Positions 1 to 8,230 are shown, counted from the first letter of the stretch. The stretch: DNA of 32,044 bases from an uncultured Gemmataceae bacterium (GCA_937922175.1 CAKZUU010000251.1:1-32044); one strand, 5' to 3'. A program made the numbers and translations. Notes: generated by a model not told the origin, from the sequence alone.

Positions 1-924
1 CTCGAACTGTTGCGTGATCTCGAGAGCGTTGGCATCGCCGCCGTCGTGTTGCCCTCCTTGTGGGAAGAGCAGATCGAACATTACGATTGGCAGTTGACCC
101 AGTTGGAGGAGTACGGGGCCCACTCGTTCCCCGAGGCGCTGAATTATTTTCCACCGCTCGCGGATCGCCGCAGTAGTCCGGATGATTACCTGGATCGAGT
201 GATGGCCGCCAAGCAAATCCTCAAAATTCCGGTCATCGCCAGTCTGAATGGTCGGACACGCGGGGGATGGGTACGGTACGCTCGAATGCTTCAGGAAGCG
301 GGGGCCGACGCTCTCGAACTGAATATCTACTTTTTGGCGACCGATCCGAATCAGTCCAGCGCCGAGGTCGAGCAATGCTACCTTGATCTGGTGGAGGCAG
401 TTCGAGCCGAGGTCAAGATTCCCTTAGCGGTAAAAATTGGCCCGTTTTTCAGTTCCCTGCCCCATTTCGCCCGCCGACTCGTCGGAGCCGGTGCGGATGG
501 GCTGGTCTTCTTCAATCGTTTCCTCCAGCCCGACATCGACCTCAACACGCTCTCCGTGTCCGCTCATGTTCACTTGAGTGACTCGCGTGAGTTGCGGCTA
601 CCGCTCCGCTGGATCGCCATCTTGCGACAGGGACTTCGTTGTTCGCTGGCGGCGACGAGTGGCGTCCACAGCCCCGCCGATGTCATCAAACTGATCCTCG
701 CGGGCGCCGATGGCGTCCAAATCATGTCGGTTCTGATGCAACGAGGAGTCGGCCATGTTCGAGATTTGCTTGACGGCATCACCCGTTGGATGGTCGAACA
801 CGAGTATCAGTCGGTGGAACAGATGAAGGGCAGCTTGAGCCAAGCGAACTGTCCGGACCCGGCGGCCTTTGAACGTGCCAATTACATGAAAGCTCTCGTC
901 AATTACGCCGGACTCCAAATCTAA
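1..924 (+). CDS. Dihydroorotate dehydrogenase-like protein (5' truncated by window edge)
   Basis: Frame is open to base 1 (LELLRDLESVGIAAVVLPSLWEEQI...). TIM-barrel motifs VIASLNG, GADALELNIY, VKIGPFFSSL, GADGLVFFNRF, GADGVQIMSVL are typical of the DHOD-like family. Confidence 0.85.
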   Translation, partial: LELLRDLESVGIAAVVLPSLWEEQIEHYDWQLTQLEEYGAHSFPEALNYFPPLADRRSSPDDYLDRVMAAKQILKIPVIASLNGRTRGGWVRYARMLQEAGADALELNIYFLATDPNQSSAEVEQCYLDLVEAVRAEVKIPLAVKIGPFFSSLPHFARRLVGAGADGLVFFNRFLQPDIDLNTLSVSAHVHLSDSRELRLPLRWIAILRQGLRCSLAATSGVHSPADVIKLILAGADGVQIMSVLMQRGVGHVRDLLDGITRWMVEHEYQSVEQMKGSLSQANCPDPAAFERANYMKALVNYAGLQI

Positions 925-966
925 TCAACCGGGGGGGACTTTTCCGATCCCAAGGAGGCGTCCTCG

Positions 967-1416
967 ATGAACGTGATTCGCTCCATCTTGCACCCGACCG
1001 ATTTCTCGCCACAAGCCGACTCCGCGTTGATGTTCGCCCTGGCCCTGGCCCGAGACCAAAAGGCGAAGCTGGTGATCTTGCACGTTGCCCGTTGGCCGGC
1101 CCGACCGATCGGGTTGCCCCCCGAGTCGGCACCTCCGCCGGACGATGACGTGGAGCGGCGAGAGCTGGAGCGACAACTGCGACAAAGGCCCGTGGGCGAC
1201 CTCCCCGTCGAATACCGCCTCGAATACGCCGACACCTTCGCCGAGGGAATCCTCAAGGTCGCCCGCGAACTCGGCTCGGACCTGATCGTCATGGGGACTC
1301 ATGGGCGAACCGGCTGGCGCCGACTGCTTCTGGGAAGCGTCGCCGAAGAATTGATCCGAAAAGCTCCATGCCCTGTTCTGACAGTGCGCGAACAAATCCC
1401 TGCGGAATCGAATTGA
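967..1416 (+). CDS. Universal stress protein (UspA family)
   Basis: N-term IRSILHPTDFSPQADSALMFALALARD; C-term nucleotide-binding motif GTHGRTGWRRLLLGSVAEELIRKAPCPVLTVR; AGGAG-like RBS upstream. Confidence 0.95.
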   Translation: MNVIRSILHPTDFSPQADSALMFALALARDQKAKLVILHVARWPARPIGLPPESAPPPDDDVERRELERQLRQRPVGDLPVEYRLEYADTFAEGILKVARELGSDLIVMGTHGRTGWRRLLLGSVAEELIRKAPCPVLTVREQIPAESN

Positions 1417-1454
1417 GTCGCGGGCAACGAACCATTCTGGCGCAAGTCGAGGGT

Positions 1455-1482
1455 CAACACCGCGATGAATAGTCCGGTGTTG
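1455..1482. terminator. Candidate hairpin between convergent genes
   Basis: Inverted repeat CAACACCG-N12-CGGTGTTG between the stops of Usp (+) and DUF2934 (-). No clear U-tract on either side. Confidence 0.3.
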
Positions 1483-1495
1483 GCCTTCTCCGTCG

Positions 1496-1780
1496 TCACA
1501 TCGAACGACACGATTCATGTTCGGCAGAAACGTGACCCAGTTGAAGCTGGTGAATCAGTTCCTGTTCGGCTTCCAACCAAAAATTCACGCCATCGCCAGG
1601 AGGACAGCCCGCCGCCACCCATTTGTGGTAGGCCAGCACGCGAATCTCGTCGGGAGTCGGGATGCAAGGTTGTCGAGGCTCCTCCCAAAATGCCGACGCC
1701 AAACTTCCAACGGGAGAGACCGCGTCCACTTCCTGCCGCCGAACGGGGGACATCGGTTCTTGGGTCATGACGCTGCTCAT
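1496..1780 (-). CDS. DUF2934 domain-containing protein
   Basis: EIRVLAYHKWVAAGCPPGDGVNFWLEAEQEL matches the DUF2934 signature (IRxRAYxLWxxAGxPxGxxxxxWLxAExEL). ATG at 1780 is preceded by AGGAGG. Confidence 0.8.
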   Translation of the reverse strand: MSSVMTQEPMSPVRRQEVDAVSPVGSLASAFWEEPRQPCIPTPDEIRVLAYHKWVAAGCPPGDGVNFWLEAEQELIHQLQLGHVSAEHESCRSM

Positions 1781-2110
1781 GTGGCATCCTCCTGAAGCTG
1801 AGTGTGTTTCCGAGCCTTCCCACGAGCATCGTAGGAGGCCCACGAGGCAAACGGCGTCGCCCCCGGAAAAAAGCCCTCTCCCGCGGATCGAATCGCCGTT
1901 GACCACTTGTCTTTTTCCGACCTTGATCCAACGTCAGCGAATCCCGTCCGTTGGGAAAGTCCGGCAAGATGCCCCGTTAAGAGTTTCGGTCAAAATCGTT
2001 CTTCAAAAAGGTCGGCCGCGACCGTCATTCCCTCCGCAATTATCATGCCTGAAACCGCCCGAAGCTTGGCGACGACGACCGGCGGTCGTGTCGGGCAGCG
2101 ACTGCACCGA

Positions 2111-2127
2111 ACGAACACATGGTTCGT
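2111..2127. promoter_or_regulatory. Inverted repeat ACGAAC-acatg-GTTCGT, candidate enhancer (UAS) for a sigma54 activator
   Basis: Perfect 6-bp half sites with 5-bp spacer, centred ~85 bp upstream of the -24 element at 2204. Confidence 0.35.
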
Positions 2128-2203
2128 ACCGGATCCGCACATTGCCAAGCTCACGACGTGAAAAGGCTCCTGCAAGTCGAGCTTCGTAACGGTACGGTCG
2201 TTT

Positions 2204-2219
2204 GGGCACGATGATTGCT
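2204..2219 (+). promoter_or_regulatory. Candidate sigma54 (-24/-12) promoter: GGGCACGATGATTGCT
   Basis: Matches TGGCACG-N4-TTGCW at all specified positions except the first, with correct GG/GC spacing; ~70 nt upstream of the cytochrome ATG at 2290. Confidence 0.65.
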
Positions 2220-2289
2220 GCGAGGGAAAAAACTTGGTGGAAATCGAGACCAATGCAGGAGATTCGCCCGAGGGGCAAGGGGTGATCGC

Positions 2290-2694
2290 ATGCGGCCGGA
2301 ATTGAAGTACAGGATCGCGTACTTGGGGGCCTGTCTGATTTGGGTCAGTGGAATTCTGCCGCGTGTGAACGCGGACGAGAAGCCGACGGACTGGATGCAA
2401 GTGAAGTTGCAGATGTCGCAAGAGATCCTGGCGGGGTTGACGCGGGGTGACCTGGCGGCAGTTGAGACACATGCCCAGAAGATGAATGTGGTGAATTTCA
2501 TGGAGAAGCTGGTGAGCTCGGACAAGCCGCATTACAAAGAATACACGAGGCAGTTGCAGGCCTTCGAAACAGCAAACCGCGACCTGCTGCGGCAGTCAGC
2601 GGCGAAGAACACCGAGGGGGCGACGTTGGCCTATGTGCAATTGACCATCAGTTGCGTGCAATGCCACAAGCTGATCCGTGACGCGAAGAAGTAG
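2290..2694 (+). CDS. Secreted cytochrome c family protein, C-terminal CxxCH (cytochrome c'-like arrangement)
   Basis: N-terminal signal-like hydrophobic segment (AYLGACLIWVSGILPRVNA); single heme motif SCVQCHK near the C-terminus after a mostly helical domain. Confidence 0.7.
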   Translation: MRPELKYRIAYLGACLIWVSGILPRVNADEKPTDWMQVKLQMSQEILAGLTRGDLAAVETHAQKMNVVNFMEKLVSSDKPHYKEYTRQLQAFETANRDLLRQSAAKNTEGATLAYVQLTISCVQCHKLIRDAKK

Positions 2695-2702
2695 CCGATT
2701 CG

Positions 2703-3176
2703 ATGGGAGTCAAGGAGCCGATCATGGGAACCTTTCCGCCGCGTTTGACGCTGCGAGCCGATACGGCCGCCGAACTGATGAGTGAGAACCCGATTTCGCT
2801 ACCGGAACATGCCTCGGTGAGCGACGCGATTGCGTTGATGGCCCGGAGAGGTTTTTCGGTGGCACCGGTGATTGACGCGGCCGGGCGTCCGGTGGGGGTG
2901 GTCAGCGTGAGCGATTTGATCATTCATGAACGAGAATTCGATCTGTTTCCGCGAGCCCCATCGGGAGAGCAAGCGATTGGCGAACCCCGCCAGGATCGCG
3001 CGACGGTGGCCGACATTATGACCCCTGCCGTCCTTTCGGTTCGACCGACGGCGTTGGCGGGTGAAGTTGTGCGGATCATGAACAGCTACCGCGTGCATCA
3101 CGTCTTCGTGGCCGACGAGACCGGAACCCTCATCGGCGTGATCGGCACAAGCGATTTGGTGCGGAAACTCGGCTAA
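2703..3176 (+). CDS. Tandem CBS domain-containing protein
   Basis: Two CBS repeats: LMSENPISLPEHASVSDAIALMARRGFSVAPVIDAAGRPVGVVSVSDL and IMTPAVLSVRPTALAGEVVRIMNSYRVHHVFVADETGTLIGVIGTSDLVR. Start may be 2724. Confidence 0.92.
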   Translation: MGVKEPIMGTFPPRLTLRADTAAELMSENPISLPEHASVSDAIALMARRGFSVAPVIDAAGRPVGVVSVSDLIIHEREFDLFPRAPSGEQAIGEPRQDRATVADIMTPAVLSVRPTALAGEVVRIMNSYRVHHVFVADETGTLIGVIGTSDLVRKLG

Positions 3177-3208
3177 TCCGGGTTGGTCAGAGCGGAATTC
3201 ACACATCA

Positions 3209-3224
3209 TGGCATGACCTTTGCA
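3209..3224 (+). promoter_or_regulatory. Candidate sigma54 (-24/-12) promoter: TGGCATGACCTTTGCA
   Basis: Matches TGGCACG-N4-TTGCW with one mismatch (C6 to T) and exact GG-N10-GC spacing; ~60 nt upstream of the BON-domain ATG at 3285. Confidence 0.7.
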
Positions 3225-3284
3225 GAATGCTGAAGGGGTTGCGACCGTAAGGCCACGATTGGATCGAACTCAGCGGAGGTCGCG

Positions 3285-3581
3285 ATGCTTTCTCTCAGCC
3301 AACCGAGTAGTGCGAATCCGTACCGCGAACTAAGTCGCGACCGGACGGAGGCCATCCGCCGACGCCTGGATCGGCGTGTTCCCGAGCTTCGCTTGTTTGT
3401 CACCGACGACGGCCTGATCCTCACGGGTCGCGCTTATTCGTGGTACGCGAAGCAATTAGCGCAACAGGCGGCATCTGAAATCACCGGCTTGCCGGTGGTG
3501 CGCAACGCTATCGAGGTAGCTCCGCCACGCCATTCGGAGGATACGCCGGACGAGGAGCGACGCCATGTTTCGGGACCGTGA
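3285..3581 (+). CDS. BON domain-containing protein
   Basis: RRRLDRRVPELRLFVTDDGLILTGRAYSWYAKQLAQQAASEITGLPVVRNAIEV is a BON-like core; RBS GCGGAGG before ATG. Confidence 0.8.
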   Translation: MLSLSQPSSANPYRELSRDRTEAIRRRLDRRVPELRLFVTDDGLILTGRAYSWYAKQLAQQAASEITGLPVVRNAIEVAPPRHSEDTPDEERRHVSGP

Positions 3582-4266
3582 AGATGCGGCGGTTCGACTC
3601 GCGGAGACCTTGCGGGAACGCCGGCTCAACAACCCGGTCGTGCTGGGGATTCCCCGAGGCGGCGTGGTCATCGCGGCCATGCTGGCACGCATGTTGCCCG
3701 CCGAACTCGACGTCATCTTGGCCCGCAAACTCCGCTCGCCGACCAATCCCGAAGCTGCTTTGGGGGCCCTCGCCGAAGACGGGAGCGTCGTCATGAACCC
3801 GGAAGCGGCCCGCCTCATCGAAGAATATCCCGAATACGTGGCCGACGAGAAAAAGCGACAATGGGCGGAGATCGAGCGTCGCCAACGCCTTTTCCGCAAT
3901 GTTCGACCTGCCGTCCCTCTCACGGGGCGGAGCGTCATCATCACCGACGACGGGATCGCGACGGGTTCGACCATGGCTGCCGCCCTCCGTGCCGCAAGAG
4001 CCCAAAAGCCCGAACAACTCATCGTGGCGGTTCCCGTCGCGTCTCCGGATCGTTTGGCGGAACTTCGGCCCCTGTGCGATGAGATCATCTGCCTGTCCGC
4101 TCCGGAAGACTTCTGGGCGGTCGGCCAATTCTACGACGATTTCTCACCTATCGAGGACAGTGACGTCATCGCCTTGCTGCGGGAGACGTCGGACCGCGGC
4201 CCTCCCTGCCCGCACGCGACGGCGGCTGTTCCTCTTGGGAGGACCGATCCATGTTCACCACACTGA
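3565..4266 (+). CDS. Phosphoribosyltransferase family protein
   Basis: PRPP-binding loop VIITDDGIATGSTMAAAL; N-term VVLGIPRGGVVIAAMLA...DVILARKLRSPTNPEAALGALAEDG typical of the predicted-phosphoribosyltransferase family. Overlaps the BON stop by 17 nt. Confidence 0.9.
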   Translation: MFRDREDAAVRLAETLRERRLNNPVVLGIPRGGVVIAAMLARMLPAELDVILARKLRSPTNPEAALGALAEDGSVVMNPEAARLIEEYPEYVADEKKRQWAEIERRQRLFRNVRPAVPLTGRSVIITDDGIATGSTMAAALRAARAQKPEQLIVAVPVASPDRLAELRPLCDEIICLSAPEDFWAVGQFYDDFSPIEDSDVIALLRETSDRGPPCPHATAAVPLGRTDPCSPH

Positions 4267-5372
4267 CGATTATCAAGGCCGACGTGGGCAGCATCGGCGG
4301 ACATATCGCCCCGAGTCGGCGTCTACTCGACACCATTACCCGACGCATCGCGAGTGACGGCGAAAGCCTCTTGAGCGACTTCTTCGTCGGCCACACCGGA
4401 GACGACATCGCCATCCTGATGGTCCACCCACGCGGGGTGGGAGACTCGGAGATTCATCGGCTGGCTTGGGATGCCTTCCGCGCCGGGACCGATTCGGCCA
4501 AGGACCAAGGGCTGTATGGAGCCGGCCAGGACTTGTTGGTGAGTTCCTTCAGCGGCAATGTCAAGGGAGCCGGTCCCGCTGTCGCTGAGATGGAATTCGA
4601 GGAGCGGCCGAACGAACCGTTCCTGATGTTCCTCGCCGACAAGACTGAGCCGGGCGCGTTCAATTTGCCTTTGTATCTCGCGTTCGCTGACCCGATGAAC
4701 ACGGCCGGGCTTCTCTTGAGCCCCGAAATCACCCAGGGTTTCCGCTTCCGGGTGCAAGACGTCAGTCACGTCGACGGTGATCGCGTCATCGAGTTGGAGG
4801 CCCCCGAGGACCTCTATCGCTTGGCGGCTCTGCTCCGCGACAATGATCGCTTCGTCGTCGAGTCCATTCGCAGCCGACACGACGGAGAGATCGCGGCGGT
4901 CGTCAGCACGCAACGGTTGCACAACATCGCCGGCAAATACACCGGTAAGGACGACCCGGTGATGCTTGTTCGAGTGCAGAAAAACTTCCCGGCGACGGGA
5001 GAGATTTTGGCCCCGTTCGCGGCCGCACCGTATGTCGGCGGCTTCATGCGCGGCAGCCATGTCGGACCTTTGATGCCCGTGAAACACGGCACCGGATGCA
5101 GCTATTTCGACGGTCCGCCCATCATTAGCTGCTGGGCCTTCTGTGTGCATCACGGACGACTCACCGAGGCCTTGGATCCGTTCGATCATCCCTTCTGGGA
5201 CACCGTGCGGGATCGCGCCGCCGAAAAAGCCTTGGAAATGCGTCGGCAAGGGTTCAGCGGCCCCGCCATGCTGCCTTACAGCGAGTTGGAATACGGCGGA
5301 ATCGTCAAGATCCTCGAATCTCTCGAGTCCAAGTTCACTGTCGTTCGCCAAGACGAACTGGCCGCCGTCTGA
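4251..5372 (+). CDS. Fructose-1,6-bisphosphate aldolase/phosphatase (archaeal-type, FBPA/P)
   Basis: LTIIKADVGSIGGH, HTGDDIAILMVH, QGLYGAGQDLL, VAEMEFEERPNEPFLMFLADKTEPGAFNLPLYLAFADP, VVSTQRLHNIAGKYTGKDDPVMLVRVQ, GGFMRGSHVGPLMPV. Confidence 0.93.
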   Translation: MFTTLTIIKADVGSIGGHIAPSRRLLDTITRRIASDGESLLSDFFVGHTGDDIAILMVHPRGVGDSEIHRLAWDAFRAGTDSAKDQGLYGAGQDLLVSSFSGNVKGAGPAVAEMEFEERPNEPFLMFLADKTEPGAFNLPLYLAFADPMNTAGLLLSPEITQGFRFRVQDVSHVDGDRVIELEAPEDLYRLAALLRDNDRFVVESIRSRHDGEIAAVVSTQRLHNIAGKYTGKDDPVMLVRVQKNFPATGEILAPFAAAPYVGGFMRGSHVGPLMPVKHGTGCSYFDGPPIISCWAFCVHHGRLTEALDPFDHPFWDTVRDRAAEKALEMRRQGFSGPAMLPYSELEYGGIVKILESLESKFTVVRQDELAAV

Positions 5373-5398
5373 CGGATGACCCAATCGGGAGGGTGGTC

Positions 5399-7285
5399 AT
5401 GACGACCCAACGGGATGATAAGACGACACCTGCTTCGCCCTCCGAGTTTCACGAGTTGTTGACCGAGCTGGCAGCCATTCGGGAGGATCTGGTGGCCGCG
5501 GCTCAGTCACCACCCGAATTGGAACACGTTCATCCCAATTACCAGGAAAGTGCCAAGAATCTGCTGCACTACCTGGCGCTGCGTCGGCGGGACCTGCGGC
5601 CCTTGCAGCTTCGGCTCGCCGCCTTGGGGTTGTCCTCGCTGGGTCGCGCGGAGTCGCACGTCCTGCATGCGGTCGATGCGGTCCTGAATGTGCTGCGTCG
5701 GGTCACGAAAACGAAAGCTCCTCCGGTCGAAGACCACTCGATCGGAGTCGATCTGGCCGGCGGTCAGAAATTACTCGCGTCCCATGCCGACGCCTTGCTC
5801 GGCCCAGCTCCGTCGGGTCGCTCGGTCCGCATTATGGTGACCATGCCCACGCAAGCCGCCCGAGATTATACGTTGGTTCACGACTTGCTCCGTCTGGGCA
5901 TGAACTGTCTGCGGATCAATTGCGCTCATGACCGACCCGAGCAGTGGCGACAGATGATCGATCATCTTCGCCGAGCCGAGCAATCTCTGGGGCGATCTTG
6001 TCGGGTGGTCATGGACCTGGCCGGTCCGAAGCTCCGCACAGGGCCCCTCGAGCCGGGCCCTGCCGTAATTCGGATTCGACCCCAGCGCGATGTCTTCGGT
6101 CGAGTGACCGCGCCCGCTCGGGTCTGGCTGACATCGAACGAGCGACCGGTGCCGCCGCCCTCCCCGGCGGATGCCGTCCTCCCCGTGTCGACGGCTTGGC
6201 TAGAGCGACTAAAGATCAATGACCGCGTTCGCTTCCGCGACGCTCGCGATGCTCGACGTGAATTCGAGATCGCCGACACGGTCACGGGCGGCAGCTGGGC
6301 TTTGTTGCGTCAGACGGCTTACGTCGTCCCGGGTACGGTCTTGCGGCGAGACAAAAAAGGTCACGCTCAGGAAACCGTGGTCGGCGAGTTTCCTCCGTGC
6401 GAGCAGGCGATTCGCCTCAACGTCGGCGATCACCTGATCATCACCCGCAACCAGCAACCGGGCCGACCGGCTCGATTCGACCCCTCGGGCCGCGTCCTCA
6501 CCCCAGCGAGGATCGGTTGTTCATTGCCGCAGGTCTTCGACGACGTTCGCCCAGGCGAGGCGATCTGGTTCGACGACGGCAAGATTGGGGGCGTGGTGGA
6601 TGAGATCAACGCGTCCGCGGTCCATGTCCACATCACGCATGCTCGCCTCGGTGGCGAGACCCTTCGGGCGGATAAGGGGATCAATCTACCGGAGAGCGAC
6701 CTTCGGTTACCTGCCCTCACAGAAGATGACCTGGACTGTTTGCCGTTTGTGGCTCAGCATGCCGACGTGGTCGAATTGTCGTTTGCCAATAACGCCGCTG
6801 ATGTCGATGCGTTGCGCGAGCAACTCGATCGCTTGGGCAATCGCTGCCCGGCGGTGGTGCTCAAAATCGAAACGAGGCGCGGCTTCGAGAATCTGCCGGC
6901 CATGCTACTGGCGGCCATGAAATTGCCCTGCGTGGGTGTCATGATCGCGCGCGGCGATTTGGCGGTGGAGTGTGGGTTCGAGCGCTTGGCCGAAGTGCAG
7001 GAAGAAATCCTTTGGGTCTGCGAGGCGGCCCATGTTCCGGTCATCTGGGCGACCCAAGTGCTCGAAAGCCTCGCGAAACAGGGGCTGCCCTCGCGGGCCG
7101 AAATCACCGACGCCGCTATGGGTCACCGGGCCGAGTGCGTCATGCTCAACAAGGGGCCTCACATGCTCTCCGCTGTCCGCGTCTTAGATGACATCCTCCG
7201 ACGCATGCAGGCCCACCAAGCGAAAAAACGCTCGATGATGCGCGAGTTGCGTCTGGCGCACCGGCTTCGGATACCAAGGTCCTGA
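5399..7285 (+). CDS. Non-canonical pyruvate kinase-like protein with N-terminal extension
   Basis: PK motifs GMNCLRINCAHD, VVMDLAGPKLRTGPL, VVLKIETRRGFENLP, GVMIARGDLAVE, ATQVLESL, PSRAEITDAA. ~140-aa N-terminal extension; VMLNKGPH replaces canonical VMLSGETA; no obvious C-terminal allosteric domain. Confidence 0.85.
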   Translation: MTTQRDDKTTPASPSEFHELLTELAAIREDLVAAAQSPPELEHVHPNYQESAKNLLHYLALRRRDLRPLQLRLAALGLSSLGRAESHVLHAVDAVLNVLRRVTKTKAPPVEDHSIGVDLAGGQKLLASHADALLGPAPSGRSVRIMVTMPTQAARDYTLVHDLLRLGMNCLRINCAHDRPEQWRQMIDHLRRAEQSLGRSCRVVMDLAGPKLRTGPLEPGPAVIRIRPQRDVFGRVTAPARVWLTSNERPVPPPSPADAVLPVSTAWLERLKINDRVRFRDARDARREFEIADTVTGGSWALLRQTAYVVPGTVLRRDKKGHAQETVVGEFPPCEQAIRLNVGDHLIITRNQQPGRPARFDPSGRVLTPARIGCSLPQVFDDVRPGEAIWFDDGKIGGVVDEINASAVHVHITHARLGGETLRADKGINLPESDLRLPALTEDDLDCLPFVAQHADVVELSFANNAADVDALREQLDRLGNRCPAVVLKIETRRGFENLPAMLLAAMKLPCVGVMIARGDLAVECGFERLAEVQEEILWVCEAAHVPVIWATQVLESLAKQGLPSRAEITDAAMGHRAECVMLNKGPHMLSAVRVLDDILRRMQAHQAKKRSMMRELRLAHRLRIPRS

Positions 7286-7314
7286 TCTTGTCTTTCCCGA
7301 CTCGGAGGTCTGCG

Positions 7315-7818
7315 ATGCTCCCGATCAAAACCATTCTCCATCCGACCGATTTTTCCGAAAGCGCCATGCTGGCCTTCGATCTGGCCTGTGCTCTCGCACG
7401 GGATTACGGTGCTCGGATGATCGTGCACCACGTCGAGGTTCCACCGGTTTATGTGCATGGCGAGGCGATTGTGCCCTTGGAACCGCCCGAAGCGGATACG
7501 GCTCTTTATGAGCAACTGAAAAGCATCCGACCGACCGACCCGAAGATTCCCATCGAGCATCTCCTGACTCGGGGCGACGTGGTCGACGACATTTTAATGA
7601 CCGCGGAGAAATCCAATGCCAATCTGATCGTCATGGGAACGCATGGTCGAGGCCCCCTGATGCGGTTGCTCTTGGGAAGTGTCGCCGAACAAATTGTGCG
7701 CAAGGCCTCCTGTCCGGTCCTTACCGTGAGGAAGTCGATCCCTGCCGAGGGGTCAGCTGAGAAAAAAGATGACAACGTCGCCGTCAGCGGGAATCTGTCG
7801 GGGTCGATTTTGCCTTGA
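7315..7818 (+). CDS. Universal stress protein (UspA family)
   Basis: MLPIKTILHPTDFSESAMLAFDLACALARDYGARMIVHHVEV ... IVMGTHGRGPLMRLLLGSVAEQIVRKASCPVLTVRK; RBS CGGAGG before ATG 7315. Confidence 0.95.
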   Translation: MLPIKTILHPTDFSESAMLAFDLACALARDYGARMIVHHVEVPPVYVHGEAIVPLEPPEADTALYEQLKSIRPTDPKIPIEHLLTRGDVVDDILMTAEKSNANLIVMGTHGRGPLMRLLLGSVAEQIVRKASCPVLTVRKSIPAEGSAEKKDDNVAVSGNLSGSILP

Positions 7819-8230
7819 GATCGCAAAGAGGGACGCCCAACAGGGTTAATGCCTCGGCGACTTTGTCCCGGATGAGATCGCGGACCGTGTTAAATTGCTC
7901 GGGAGACATGTACTTCGGGTCCGGGATCGACCAGTCGGCTCGATGTCGCGCCGGAATCCACGGACACGAGTCGCCGCACCCCATCGTCGCGACGAAGTCG
8001 AACTCGACTTGAGGCAGATCGTGAAGCGACTTCGAGGCGTGTGTACTCAGATCGTAGCCGAGTTCCCTCATGGCGGCGATCGCCTTGGGATTGACCACGC
8101 CGGAGGGGCGCGAGCCGGCGCTGTAGGCCTCGACTGCCGCTCCCCCAAGGATCCGGGCGAAAGCTTCGGCCATTTGGCTCCGATTCGCGTTCTCAACACA
8201 AACGAACAGCAACCGCTTTGGATGGTTCAT
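7784..8230 (-). CDS. arsC: Arsenate reductase / low-molecular-weight protein tyrosine phosphatase (ArsC, thioredoxin-type fold)
   Basis: [23 protein letters not shown]-loop, [58 protein letters not shown] overlap with the upstream aquaporin fragment. Confidence 0.9.
   Translation of the reverse strand: MNHPKRLLFVCVENANRSQMAEAFARILGGAAVEAYSAGSRPSGVVNPKAIAAMRELGYDLSTHASKSLHDLPQVEFDFVATMGCGDSCPWIPARHRADWSIPDPKYMSPEQFNTVRDLIRDKVAEALTLLGVPLCDLKAKSTPTDSR

Noticed and set aside
1840-1885. Minus-strand GGGGGCGACGCCGTTTGCC resembling a sigma54 site upstream of DUF2934
   Set aside because: GG-GC spacing is off by one base, and sigma54 promoters are strict about this spacing.
4323-5384. 353-aa minus-strand ORF
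   Set aside because: Antisense to the strongly conserved FBPA/P gene; long shadow ORFs are expected at this GC content and the translation shows no recognisable motifs.
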